This document shows, one piece after another, positions 33,311 to 41,114 of a stretch of 46,487 bases of DNA (positions are counted from its first letter, which is position 1; every line of letters starts with the position of its first letter). The position numbers and the translations under genes are program-made. Location: positions 1-46,487 of the forward strand of contig CAJTOT010000004.1 in the NCBI GenBank assembly GCA_910577935.1, written 5' to 3'. Below the pieces are notes generated by a model. The model was not told where the DNA came from and searched no databases. It was given only the letters and a program-made list of their open reading frames with translations. This DNA is from an uncultured Hungatella sp. (lineage in GTDB: Bacteria > Bacillota > Clostridia > Lachnospirales > Lachnospiraceae).

Positions 33311-34430
33311 ATTGCAATCTCCTTCTTGCCGTTACGCCCTTCAGCCACTCGCTGTAAGCCATCATGCAGGCCGCCACCCCGTGGGCATTGTCGTCTTTCA
33401 CTGCTTCTCCGAGATAATACTCAGGGCTGCCGTCCCGCTCTTCCTGTCCGGGTATCCCGTCCTTCAACCCCAGGCCGCCGCTGGCACAGGTTCCTGTAAG
33501 ATAGAACCTTCCGTCCCTGGCCTCGATCTTCTCCGCCTCCAGGGCGGCAAGGATATGTTCTCCTATGGCAAAATATTTTTCTCTGTCCAGAACCCCCAGC
33601 CTGCTTCCCTTTAACACGGCGTAGGCCACCATGGCGGACCCTGATGTCTCCAGATAATTGCCGGCCATATCCTGGTGGTCCACCACCTGATAAAATAACC
33701 CGGTGTCCTTGTCGGCGTAGGGAAGAATGCCCTCCATCGCCTCTTTCAAGAGGGTTCCCAGCACAACTCGGGCCTCAAAATCATCGCTGATCTCGTAGCA
33801 GTCGCACAGGGCCATCACATACCACCCCATGGCTCTGAGCCAGAAGCTGGGGGATCTTCCCGTCTCCTTATCTGCCCAGTACATAGCCCGCCTCTCGTCA
33901 TACCCGTGATAGTACAGGTGTTTTTCCTGGTCATAGAGATACTTCTTGACATTTTTAAACTGATTCAGGGTGTCCTGGTAATTGGATTTATGATTAAACC
34001 GTTTCTCATACTCCATGTAGAAGGGCTGAACCATGTAGAGTCCGTCCAGCCACACCTGGCCAGGATAGATCTCCTTGTGCCAGAAATTGCCGAAACCGGT
34101 TCTCGGCTGGGCCTTCAGCGCTTCCATTATGTAGTGAATCCCTTTCAGATAGCGCTCTTCCTCTGTATAGTCGTACAGAAAATACAGAATCCTGCCGCTG
34201 GCCATCAGATCCACATTGTGCTCCTCAGCCCGGAAGCCCTTGATCACTCCGTCCTTGTCCACATAGTCCTTTCCGAAGTTGAGAATGGCGTCCAGATATC
34301 TTTTCTTTCCCGTGGCCTGATACAGATATTCCGCTCCCATGAGCACGCAGCCCAGGTGATAGTTCCACCGCTCTGGTTTCATTTCATTAAACTTCTTTAA
34401 GTAATCAGAAAAATATACTTCGAAAACCAT
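33285..34430 (-). CDS. GH105/GH88-like unsaturated uronyl hydrolase
   Basis: 381 residues, the usual size for an (alpha/alpha)6 barrel of family GH105. The two conserved Asp residues match D74 (HNVDLMASGR) and D128 (GQVWLDGLYM), equivalent to the pair in YteR. Aromatic residues line the barrel. It should remove an unsaturated uronic acid from the end of a lyase product such as rhamnogalacturonan or a glycosaminoglycan. There is no signal peptide, so it works on oligosaccharides imported by the ABC system encoded upstream (20-base gap). Confidence 0.88.
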   Translation of the reverse strand: MVFEVYFSDYLKKFNEMKPERWNYHLGCVLMGAEYLYQATGKKRYLDAILNFGKDYVDKDGVIKGFRAEEHNVDLMASGRILYFLYDYTEEERYLKGIHYIMEALKAQPRTGFGNFWHKEIYPGQVWLDGLYMVQPFYMEYEKRFNHKSNYQDTLNQFKNVKKYLYDQEKHLYYHGYDERRAMYWADKETGRSPSFWLRAMGWYVMALCDCYEISDDFEARVVLGTLLKEAMEGILPYADKDTGLFYQVVDHQDMAGNYLETSGSAMVAYAVLKGSRLGVLDREKYFAIGEHILAALEAEKIEARDGRFYLTGTCASGGLGLKDGIPGQEERDGSPEYYLGEAVKDDNAHGVAACMMAYSEWLKGVTARRRLQYDKAAAFL

Positions 34431-34450
34431 GATTTCCCTCTCTTATGTTT

Positions 34451-35836
34451 TTATTTGCCGCTCTCGTACGCCGCCTGCTCCTTGGTGAGGAAATCCGCCC
34501 ATCTGTCCAGCGCTTCCTGAGATGTCATCTCTCCCAGCAGCACTGCCTGGAAATCTGCCGTCATATCATTGTTGATAAAATTAAAATAAGTAGTCAGCCA
34601 GTAGGGATTCTGGATCTGGATAAAGTTTTCGTCGGTGATAATCTCCTGATACAGAGGCATATACTTGTCCTCCACAAACCAGGTGTCATCATAGTTGTCC
34701 TTGTTTACCGGGATTCTTCCTGTCTTCTGGTCGATCTCCTCTATGACCTCCGCCGATGAAAGGAACTTGATCAGTTCAAAAGCCCCCGTGTAATCCCCGT
34801 CCTGTCCCTTGGTGTTGGTCACTGCGTAAAGCTGAGGCTGGATGGCCGAGGTATAGTACCGTCCCTGGTCGTTGGCCAGAGCCTTCGCCACGCCGAAGTT
34901 CCCGTCTCCCAGATTATTTAAGTGGGAGGTCTTTGATGACGAGTTGTGCATGATATACATGGCTGTCTGAGAGCCGAATTCCGCCACCATCTCATTGAAG
35001 TTGTTGTTTACGCAGTCGCCGGATACCCAGCCGTTTTTGTAGATGGAAGCGTAGGCGTCCAGCGCCTCCGCAAATTCAGGCTTGTTGATGATACATGTGC
35101 CGTTCTCGTCGAAGTAAGAGCCGCCGTAGCCGCCGCCGTCTGTCCAGGTGAAGAGCCAGCCCAGCAGGTTGTCATAAGGCTTCACGCCTCTCAAGCTGAA
35201 GAAATAGGTCCCCTCGTCAGGGTTGGCATACTGCTGGCAGAGCGCCAGGAATTCCTTCTGGGTCTTCGGCACCTGGATATTATTCTCCTCAAAAAACCTG
35301 GTGTTGTACCAGGACACATCCTGGTTGTAGTTGTAGGGGATTCCGTAGAGCGGGCCGCCTGCCAGGTCTTTTAAGGTGTTGACCATGGAGGGGACGATCT
35401 TGTCTTTGTCCTCCCAGCTGTCAAAGTAACGGTTCACATCCACCAGGGCATCCTGCGCCACGTATGTCATAACATTGGAAAATCCCAGGCTCACCACATT
35501 TGGCATGGTATCCGTGGCGATGGCCATGGCGAATTTGTCGGGGAAATCTTTGTTGGCAAATCCTGTGTATCTCGCCTCATACTGATCCTGGGAGCTGTTA
35601 AATCTCTCAAACAGGCCCTCGTAGATCTCGTTGGTCTTCTCGTCTGCCGCGTGATACCAGAATTCCACGATCTCTTTTTCTCCCCCGGCCGCAGTCCCCG
35701 CCGGCTTCTCGGCTTCCCCGCCTCCTGACGCCTGGGCCTGTGTTCCTGCCGGGTCTGTCTTTTGCGGCGCTGACCCGCATCCCGCGCAGCCTGCCGCCAT
35801 GGCCGCCGCCAACATCAAAGCTGTTAATTTTTTCAT
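34451..35836 (-). CDS. ABC transporter sugar-binding lipoprotein
   Basis: 461 residues. The lipoprotein signal has basic MKK, a hydrophobic core and a cysteine within AAMAAGCAGC. A Gly/Ala/Thr-rich linker is followed by the extracellular solute-binding protein family 1 fold (EFWYHAADEKTNE, then GIPYNYNQDVSWYNT). It delivers an oligosaccharide to the two permeases encoded just upstream. Aromatic richness in the middle suits carbohydrate stacking. The ATG follows AGGAGG by 8 bases. Confidence 0.92.
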   Translation of the reverse strand: MKKLTALMLAAAMAAGCAGCGSAPQKTDPAGTQAQASGGGEAEKPAGTAAGGEKEIVEFWYHAADEKTNEIYEGLFERFNSSQDQYEARYTGFANKDFPDKFAMAIATDTMPNVVSLGFSNVMTYVAQDALVDVNRYFDSWEDKDKIVPSMVNTLKDLAGGPLYGIPYNYNQDVSWYNTRFFEENNIQVPKTQKEFLALCQQYANPDEGTYFFSLRGVKPYDNLLGWLFTWTDGGGYGGSYFDENGTCIINKPEFAEALDAYASIYKNGWVSGDCVNNNFNEMVAEFGSQTAMYIMHNSSSKTSHLNNLGDGNFGVAKALANDQGRYYTSAIQPQLYAVTNTKGQDGDYTGAFELIKFLSSAEVIEEIDQKTGRIPVNKDNYDDTWFVEDKYMPLYQEIITDENFIQIQNPYWLTTYFNFINNDMTADFQAVLLGEMTSQEALDRWADFLTKEQAAYESGK

Positions 35837-35873
35837 GTCATGTTCCTCCTCTGCTTGATTATACTTTTATTTT

Positions 35874-36716
35874 TTATCCTTTCACCGCTCCGCTTGTGGC
35901 GCCTCCTGCCAGATTCTTCTGAACAAAGGCAAAGATCACAAGCACCGGAATCAGCGCTACTGCACAGCCTGCTGCCAGGCCGGAATAGTTGGTGTTAAAC
36001 TCTCCCTGGAATACATTGAGGGCCAGGGGAATGGTGTATTTATCTTTCTTTGTGATAAATGCCGTGGCATAGATAAATACATTCCAGGAATTGATAAACG
36101 CGTGGGCTCCCGCGGCCACGATGCTGGGCCTCATGGTGGGAAGGAGCACCCGAAACACCGCTCCCAGAAGGGAACACCCATCCACCTGGGCCGCCTCCTC
36201 CAGTGACCTGGGGATGGAGTTGTAGTACCCCATCATCATAAAGAGGCAGAAGGGCAGATTGGTCACGGAACAGGTGATGACCAGAGACGGCAGGGTGTTG
36301 ATCAGCCGCAGCTTGTTCATGGTCTCAAAAAGAGGGATCATCAGCACTACCGCCGGGAACATCTGGGTAAACAACAGCAACACATACACCAGCCCCTTCC
36401 CCCTGAAGCGATACCTGGACATGGCGTAGCCGCCGATGAGGGCCAGGACGCTTACAATCAGCGTGGTGGAGCAGGAGACAATCAGACTGTTAAGAAAGTA
36501 CCGGCTGAATCCCAGCTTCGCGAACAGATAGGTGTAATTCTCGAAGGTCAGCGCTTTCGGCCAGTAGGTGATGGGCTTCGCGAATACCTCCGTGCTGGTC
36601 TTCAGCGATGTCACCAGTATCCAGTAAAACGGCGCCAGGGTGACGGTGATAAAGAAAAGCAGGGGAAGGTAAAGCCAGAAGCACCTGGCGATCCGTCTTT
36701 TATTCTTGGCTGTCAT
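35874..36716 (-). CDS. ABC sugar permease, MalG type
   Basis: 280 residues with six membrane helices. The EAA loop that contacts the ATPase is visible as EEAAQVDGCSLLGAVFRVLLP, around residues 183-202. It is the second permease of a CUT1 carbohydrate importer. The ATG overlaps the stop of the first permease (TGATG), so translation is coupled. Confidence 0.93.
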   Translation of the reverse strand: MTAKNKRRIARCFWLYLPLLFFITVTLAPFYWILVTSLKTSTEVFAKPITYWPKALTFENYTYLFAKLGFSRYFLNSLIVSCSTTLIVSVLALIGGYAMSRYRFRGKGLVYVLLLFTQMFPAVVLMIPLFETMNKLRLINTLPSLVITCSVTNLPFCLFMMMGYYNSIPRSLEEAAQVDGCSLLGAVFRVLLPTMRPSIVAAGAHAFINSWNVFIYATAFITKKDKYTIPLALNVFQGEFNTNYSGLAAGCAVALIPVLVIFAFVQKNLAGGATSGAVKG

Positions 36717-37615
36717 CAGTACATCTCCTCCTTTCCCATTCCGCTTCCTTTAATATAGATGAAGGCTACGATCATCATGATCAACGTGGCGATGGCCGCC
36801 AGAGCGGAAGCGTAGCCATAATTCAGCTGCCCTTTGAAGGTTGTCATAATATACAGGGGCATGGTCATGGTCGCGTTGTTGGGACCTCCGTAAGTCAGGC
36901 TGTAGATCAAATCCACTGCGTTGAAGGTCCAGATGGCCCTGAGCAGCGTGGTGAGCACGATGGTGTCCTTGATCATCGGCAGGGTGATCCGAAACAGCAT
37001 CACCCAGGTGTTGGCGCCGTCGATTCTGGCTGACTCGTAGATGTCCCCGGATATGCTGGAGAGCGCCGACAGGTAGCTGATGGCAAAAAACGGGATTCCC
37101 CTCCACACATTGGCCATGATGGCCGCCGTCATGGCCCTGCTCCCCTTGGAGAACCAGGAGATATTCCTCTCGATGAGCCCGATTTTCTGGAGAACATCAT
37201 TGAGCACGCCGTAAGTCTCCCCGAGAATCAGGCTCCAGATAATTCCCACCATGACGCCCGCCACGGCCCACGGCGACAGCACCAGGGCCCGATAGATGCC
37301 CCTCCCCTGAAATTTCTTGTTGAGAAGATAGGCAAGCCAGAAGCCCAGCACTGTCTGAAGCGCCACGCTGACAAACACCCACACCGCCGAATTCTTGAGC
37401 CCTTTTATAAACAGCCTGTCCTTGGTGAAGATTTCGATATAATTCTCAAGCCCTATGAACGCTCTCTCCTTCGGCTTCGTCACCACATAGTTCTGGAGGC
37501 TCATGATAAATACATTCAGCATGGGCCAGAGCATGAACAAAGATACAAACAGCACCACCGGCAGAAGTAGCAGATAGGGAACCGCCGCTCTCTTATAGTA
37601 CAGCTTACTTTTCAT
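36716..37615 (-). CDS. ABC sugar permease, MalF/UgpA type
   Basis: 299 residues with six membrane helices. The EAA-type loop is ESARIDGANTWVMLFRITLP. It is the first gene of the operon and pairs with the MalG-type permease. No ATPase gene is in the operon, so a shared MsmK/MsiK-type ATPase encoded elsewhere is presumably used. The ATG follows AAAGGAGG. Confidence 0.93.
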   Translation of the reverse strand: MKSKLYYKRAAVPYLLLLPVVLFVSLFMLWPMLNVFIMSLQNYVVTKPKERAFIGLENYIEIFTKDRLFIKGLKNSAVWVFVSVALQTVLGFWLAYLLNKKFQGRGIYRALVLSPWAVAGVMVGIIWSLILGETYGVLNDVLQKIGLIERNISWFSKGSRAMTAAIMANVWRGIPFFAISYLSALSSISGDIYESARIDGANTWVMLFRITLPMIKDTIVLTTLLRAIWTFNAVDLIYSLTYGGPNNATMTMPLYIMTTFKGQLNYGYASALAAIATLIMMIVAFIYIKGSGMGKEEMY

Positions 37616-37657
37616 CTCAGTTCCTCCTTTCTTTTATTATCCATATGTTTGTTTTTT

Positions 37658-37686
37658 ATTATAAGCAAATACTAATTTTAGTGCAA
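37658..37686 (-). promoter_or_regulatory. Promoter of the ABC-GH105 operon
   Basis: TTGCAC (37681-37686), exact 17-base spacer, TATAAT (37658-37663), about 43 bases before the permease ATG. It is of the main sigma-factor type. No TGGCAC-N5-TTGC sigma-54 box was seen in this gap. Confidence 0.75.
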
Positions 37687-37702
37687 TTGACACAAAAAAC
37701 AA

Positions 37703-37744
37703 AAAGAGATTATACATTTTATATAAAAAATATATAATCTCTTT
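37703..37744 (-). terminator. Terminator of the PrpR-like regulator operon
   Basis: AAAGAGATTATA (37703-37714) and TATAATCTCTTT (37733-37744) form a 12-bp stem, followed on the minus strand by TTTTTGTTTTTTG. It separates the upstream redox operon from the ABC operon. Confidence 0.85.
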
Positions 37745-37776
37745 ATTGAAATTTATCCACTTCAAATTCGTTTCAC

Positions 37777-37801
37777 GCATGTCAAATACATTTCAACATG
37801 C
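37777..37801. promoter_or_regulatory. Inverted repeat after the PrpR-like gene
   Basis: GCATGT (37777-37782) and ACATGC (37796-37801), with AAAT/ATTT nested inside, lie between the regulator's stop and its terminator, about 90 bases upstream of the ABC operon's -35 box. It could be a regulator site for the ABC operon or a weak hairpin. Confidence 0.3.
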
Positions 37802-37805
37802 AATG

Positions 37806-39695
37806 CTATGCTAAGTGATATTTCTTCATCCGCCTCCACAGGGTGGATGTGCTGATCCCCAGGGCTTTCGCTGTCAGGATTCGGTTGCCTCCGTACTGCT
37901 CCAGCGCCCGCTTCAGCTTTTCCAGTTCTTTATTCACAAGCTCCTCATCCAGAGGATCCTCCAATTCCCCTCTGTCCTCCTGGCTGTAGAGTTCATCCAG
38001 AAGGTACTTCACCGTTTCTTTCGTGATCTTCCGGTATTCTGTGGTGAGCACCAGCCGTTCGCAGAACGCTTCCAGCTGCAGGTCATTGCCCTCCCAGTAA
38101 TAATCCACAATCGCCTTGATGGCGTCCTCGGTTATGATATGATACCTGGAATACAGGTTCATGTATTTCTGGGTGTATTCCTCCGCCAGGAGCTTCACAT
38201 CCTGCTTCCTCTCTGAAAACTCCGGAACTGCCAGGCGGAATGTGTGGAACAGATAGTAAAGGTCGTTTCTTATCTTTCCCTTTTTCTTTATCTCCAGCAG
38301 ATTCTTGGAGGTGCACCCTATGATCCTGGCATCGATCTCCTGAACGTTGTCATTGTCCAGAATCGACGACGCGTTCCGCTTTTTCCTTATGATCTGGAGA
38401 AGATGGTATTGGGAATTCAGGGTCAGCTTATCGATGGCCCGTATGACAATGGTTCCGTGGTTGGCCTGCTTCATCAGGCCCCTGTCCGTGCCCTCCCCGA
38501 ACAAGATCCGCATCTGGTCCTCCTCCCTGACACCTGCCATGTTCACCACGAGGAAGGGGCCGTTTTTTCTAAGGCTGTAGTTGTGAATTCCCTGACACAG
38601 ATCCTCCAGCTCCTGTCCCGTCTTTCCCACCACTAGAATGGGGCTGGAGGACTGGGCGTAGAGCTTTGCCAGTTCCGCCACCTGTTTTAAGCTGGGGGTT
38701 CTGGCGGCAAGCTCGTCCAGGCTCCCCTTGGCGACAAACCCGCGGAGAAACTGTTCCCTCAGATTCTCTTCCCGGTCCCAGTTCATCTTCTTGATCCTGC
38801 TGCAGGACACAATGGTTCCCACCACCCCCTGGCCGTCCACCACGATGGGTTCCACCACAACCACCAGAGCCTGGACATCGGCGTGAATAAAGGTGGAATA
38901 GTTGTCCCTGGCGCCCTCCAGAACCTTCTCCACCATGTCTCTGTCCAGCCCTTTCAGCACGTTTGTGACGTGCATTCCCAGGAGCTGCTCCGAGGAGACT
39001 GCCAGAATCTGTTCCATCATCCGGTTCATGAGGAGGATGCTGCCGTCTTTCCCCGTCTTTATGATTCCGCTGAAAGAGCTGTCCAGCACGGAGGTAAACT
39101 GGGCATAATTCTGCTGCTCGATCCTGGAGACAAAGTAGAGCTTCTCCGCGTTCCTTATGGCAACTTTCAGGGCTTCTCCCGTGGTATGATACAAAAGAGC
39201 GGGTATCCCCTTCTGATTGGCGTAATTCACGCACTGCTCCTCGCCGATGACGAAATCGATTCCTTTCGCGACGGCGTCATCTACGCAGTCAAACCAGGAA
39301 TCCTTGTAATCCAAGTCATACCGCAGCAGCTTCACGTCGAAAAGCTCTTGGAAGCTGGACGTGTCACACAGCATATCCTTCCAGAAGAAGACTCCGATGA
39401 CAGGATTTTTCTTTTTGATGATCTTCTTGGCTTTTACCACCAGAAGCCCCAGCTCCTGGGCCGTCAGCTGAATCTCGACCACCGGCACATTAGTATAGGT
39501 CTTGACGGCAGCCGCCTGGCTTCCCCCTGCGATGACGATATTGGCGCCTTCTTTAATGGCCTTCCGCGCCTCCTGGACCACCGTGTCAATGCTCGTCCGC
39601 TTTATATAAACTACATGGTCCGTATTCTTTTTAATAATCTCTTCCGCCTGGCGGCCCAGAATCTCATCCGGCAAGAGAACCGCTATCCCTGTCAT
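37806..39695 (-). CDS. PrpR-like regulator with a degenerate sigma-54-type AAA+ domain
   Basis: 629 residues. Residues 1-185 resemble the PrpR N-terminal sensor (two-lobed, ligand-binding). Residues 195-300 are a PAS domain. Residues 335-560 align with the AAA+ domain of sigma-54 activators, and 600-629 are a Fis-type helix-turn-helix. The AAA+ part has lost its key parts. The Walker A position reads VGKTGQELED instead of GESGTGKE, the GAFTGA loop is absent (LFGEGTDRGLMKQANHG), and Walker B reads TIVIRAIDKL with Arg-Ala where Asp-Glu should be. It cannot be an ordinary ATP-driven sigma-54 activator. It is the last gene of the redox operon (18 bases after the OYE gene) and probably also controls the ABC operon beyond the terminator. 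Confidence 0.88.
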   Translation of the reverse strand: MTGIAVLLPDEILGRQAEEIIKKNTDHVVYIKRTSIDTVVQEARKAIKEGANIVIAGGSQAAAVKTYTNVPVVEIQLTAQELGLLVVKAKKIIKKKNPVIGVFFWKDMLCDTSSFQELFDVKLLRYDLDYKDSWFDCVDDAVAKGIDFVIGEEQCVNYANQKGIPALLYHTTGEALKVAIRNAEKLYFVSRIEQQNYAQFTSVLDSSFSGIIKTGKDGSILLMNRMMEQILAVSSEQLLGMHVTNVLKGLDRDMVEKVLEGARDNYSTFIHADVQALVVVVEPIVVDGQGVVGTIVSCSRIKKMNWDREENLREQFLRGFVAKGSLDELAARTPSLKQVAELAKLYAQSSSPILVVGKTGQELEDLCQGIHNYSLRKNGPFLVVNMAGVREEDQMRILFGEGTDRGLMKQANHGTIVIRAIDKLTLNSQYHLLQIIRKKRNASSILDNDNVQEIDARIIGCTSKNLLEIKKKGKIRNDLYYLFHTFRLAVPEFSERKQDVKLLAEEYTQKYMNLYSRYHIITEDAIKAIVDYYWEGNDLQLEAFCERLVLTTEYRKITKETVKYLLDELYSQEDRGELEDPLDEELVNKELEKLKRALEQYGGNRILTAKALGISTSTLWRRMKKYHLA

Positions 39696-39713
39696 TTTCC
39701 CTCCTCCTGTCCG

Positions 39714-41069
39714 TCATCCCCTGAAATTCTCGGAAAGACTGCTCTTCGTCTCGGCGAACTCCCGGTAAAAGGGCATGAATGTCTCCGGGTCGCGTATGAC
39801 ACATCCCGTCGGCTTGTGGGCTCGTATCAGATCCCCGCATTTGCCGCAGGTCAGGCACACCCTTTTGGCATGGATTCTTCCTTCTCCGATGATCTCATTG
39901 GCAAAATCGGGGTCCGCGAATGACATCCTTCCGAACAGCATGCCGTCACACATCCCCTCCTCCACGGCCCCGGCTGTAAACAGATCCGCGAACTGTCTCA
40001 AGTATGTAGGGGCCGAACCGTAGACAGTCATGTCCGGCGCCGCCTTTTTCACCGCCGCGATGCCATGGATCATCCGGCCTATTCCTTCAAGAGGATGCTC
40101 GTCGGGGATGTATTTTCCCATATCATAAGGTCTGGTCACATGGGTGGTGGCATAGGGATTGCCCATGGTCAGATCGATCAGATCGATGCCGTAGTCTTCA
40201 TGCAGCTCCCTCACCAGACGGACAGGCTCCTCAAGGTCCGGTGTCAATCCCTGTCCCTCCCTCACCCCAAAGCCGTAAGGATAGGCATACCCGTCATAGA
40301 TCCCCAGCCTTAAAGTCACCATAAAATCATCATCCTCATAGACCTTGGCCGCCTGGATTCCGTTCTTCAGAAGCCTGGTGCGGTTCTCATAACTGCCGCC
40401 GTAGAGACCTGGGCGGCTGTATGCCGACAAGAGCTCCGCCAGCAGATATCCGTGGCAGGACTTAATGTCAACGGCGTCAAAGCCCGCCTCCCTGGCCAGC
40501 TTCGCGGCCTCGCCGAATTTCTCTTCCAAGCTTTTCAGGTAATCGTCGGTGACGATGCAGGAATCATCGGCCTGCCGAAATACTTCCAGCTCCGGGTGGC
40601 GGTAGGCGATCATAGGCGCCGGCTTGTTGCCGGGGTTCGAGTAGCGGCCGCTGTGGTTCGCCTGCATGATCAGATACGGCTCAAATCCATTGGCCTTTCT
40701 TCCCGCTTCCTTAACCGCCTCGGTCAGCCTTTTGTACTCATCCACATTATCCCTGGTGAGAAGAAGCTGGGTGGCGGAGGAACGGCCCTCCTCCACTATG
40801 GAGATGGCCTCAAACCAGATGATCCCGCTGCCCCCCTCCGCCGCCTTGGTGTATCTGCGGAAGGTGTATTGGGACGGGGAACCGTCAGCCGTGGAGTCCG
40901 CTCCTTCCATAGGCGCGACTCCCAGACGGTTTTGCAAAACAACGTTTCTTATTTTCAGAGGCTGCGCCAGAATTTTTGTGTCCCCGGCAAAGGGCAGACG
41001 CAGATTCAGCGCCTTTGCCGTCTCCATGATTTCCTCTATGTTTTTGTAATGAAACTTCTCATGTGCCAT
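39714..41069 (-). CDS. NADH:flavin oxidoreductase, Old Yellow Enzyme family, with a C-terminal Cys cluster
   Basis: 451 residues from the ATG at 41069, which has a GGAG site 9 bases upstream. An FMN barrel is seen (NRLGVAPMEGADS, QANHSGRYSNPG, active-site KSCHGYLLAELLSAYSRPG). A short tail carries CLTCGKCGDL followed by a further Cys 9 residues later, like the 4Fe-4S site of the 2,4-dienoyl-CoA/enoate reductase branch. The NADH-binding domains of those long enzymes are missing. It should reduce an activated C=C bond and may take electrons from a partner. The flavoprotein in the same operon is a candidate. Confidence 0.88.
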   Translation of the reverse strand: MAHEKFHYKNIEEIMETAKALNLRLPFAGDTKILAQPLKIRNVVLQNRLGVAPMEGADSTADGSPSQYTFRRYTKAAEGGSGIIWFEAISIVEEGRSSATQLLLTRDNVDEYKRLTEAVKEAGRKANGFEPYLIMQANHSGRYSNPGNKPAPMIAYRHPELEVFRQADDSCIVTDDYLKSLEEKFGEAAKLAREAGFDAVDIKSCHGYLLAELLSAYSRPGLYGGSYENRTRLLKNGIQAAKVYEDDDFMVTLRLGIYDGYAYPYGFGVREGQGLTPDLEEPVRLVRELHEDYGIDLIDLTMGNPYATTHVTRPYDMGKYIPDEHPLEGIGRMIHGIAAVKKAAPDMTVYGSAPTYLRQFADLFTAGAVEEGMCDGMLFGRMSFADPDFANEIIGEGRIHAKRVCLTCGKCGDLIRAHKPTGCVIRDPETFMPFYREFAETKSSLSENFRG

Positions 41070-41114
41070 AGCTTTTTGCTCCTTCCTGGCTTCCCTTATC
41101 AACTCGCTTTTCCT

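Noticed and set aside
37616..37700. Sigma-54 promoter for the ABC operon, expected from the PrpR-like regulator
   Set aside because: No -24/-12 GG...GC box is present, while a good sigma-70 promoter is.
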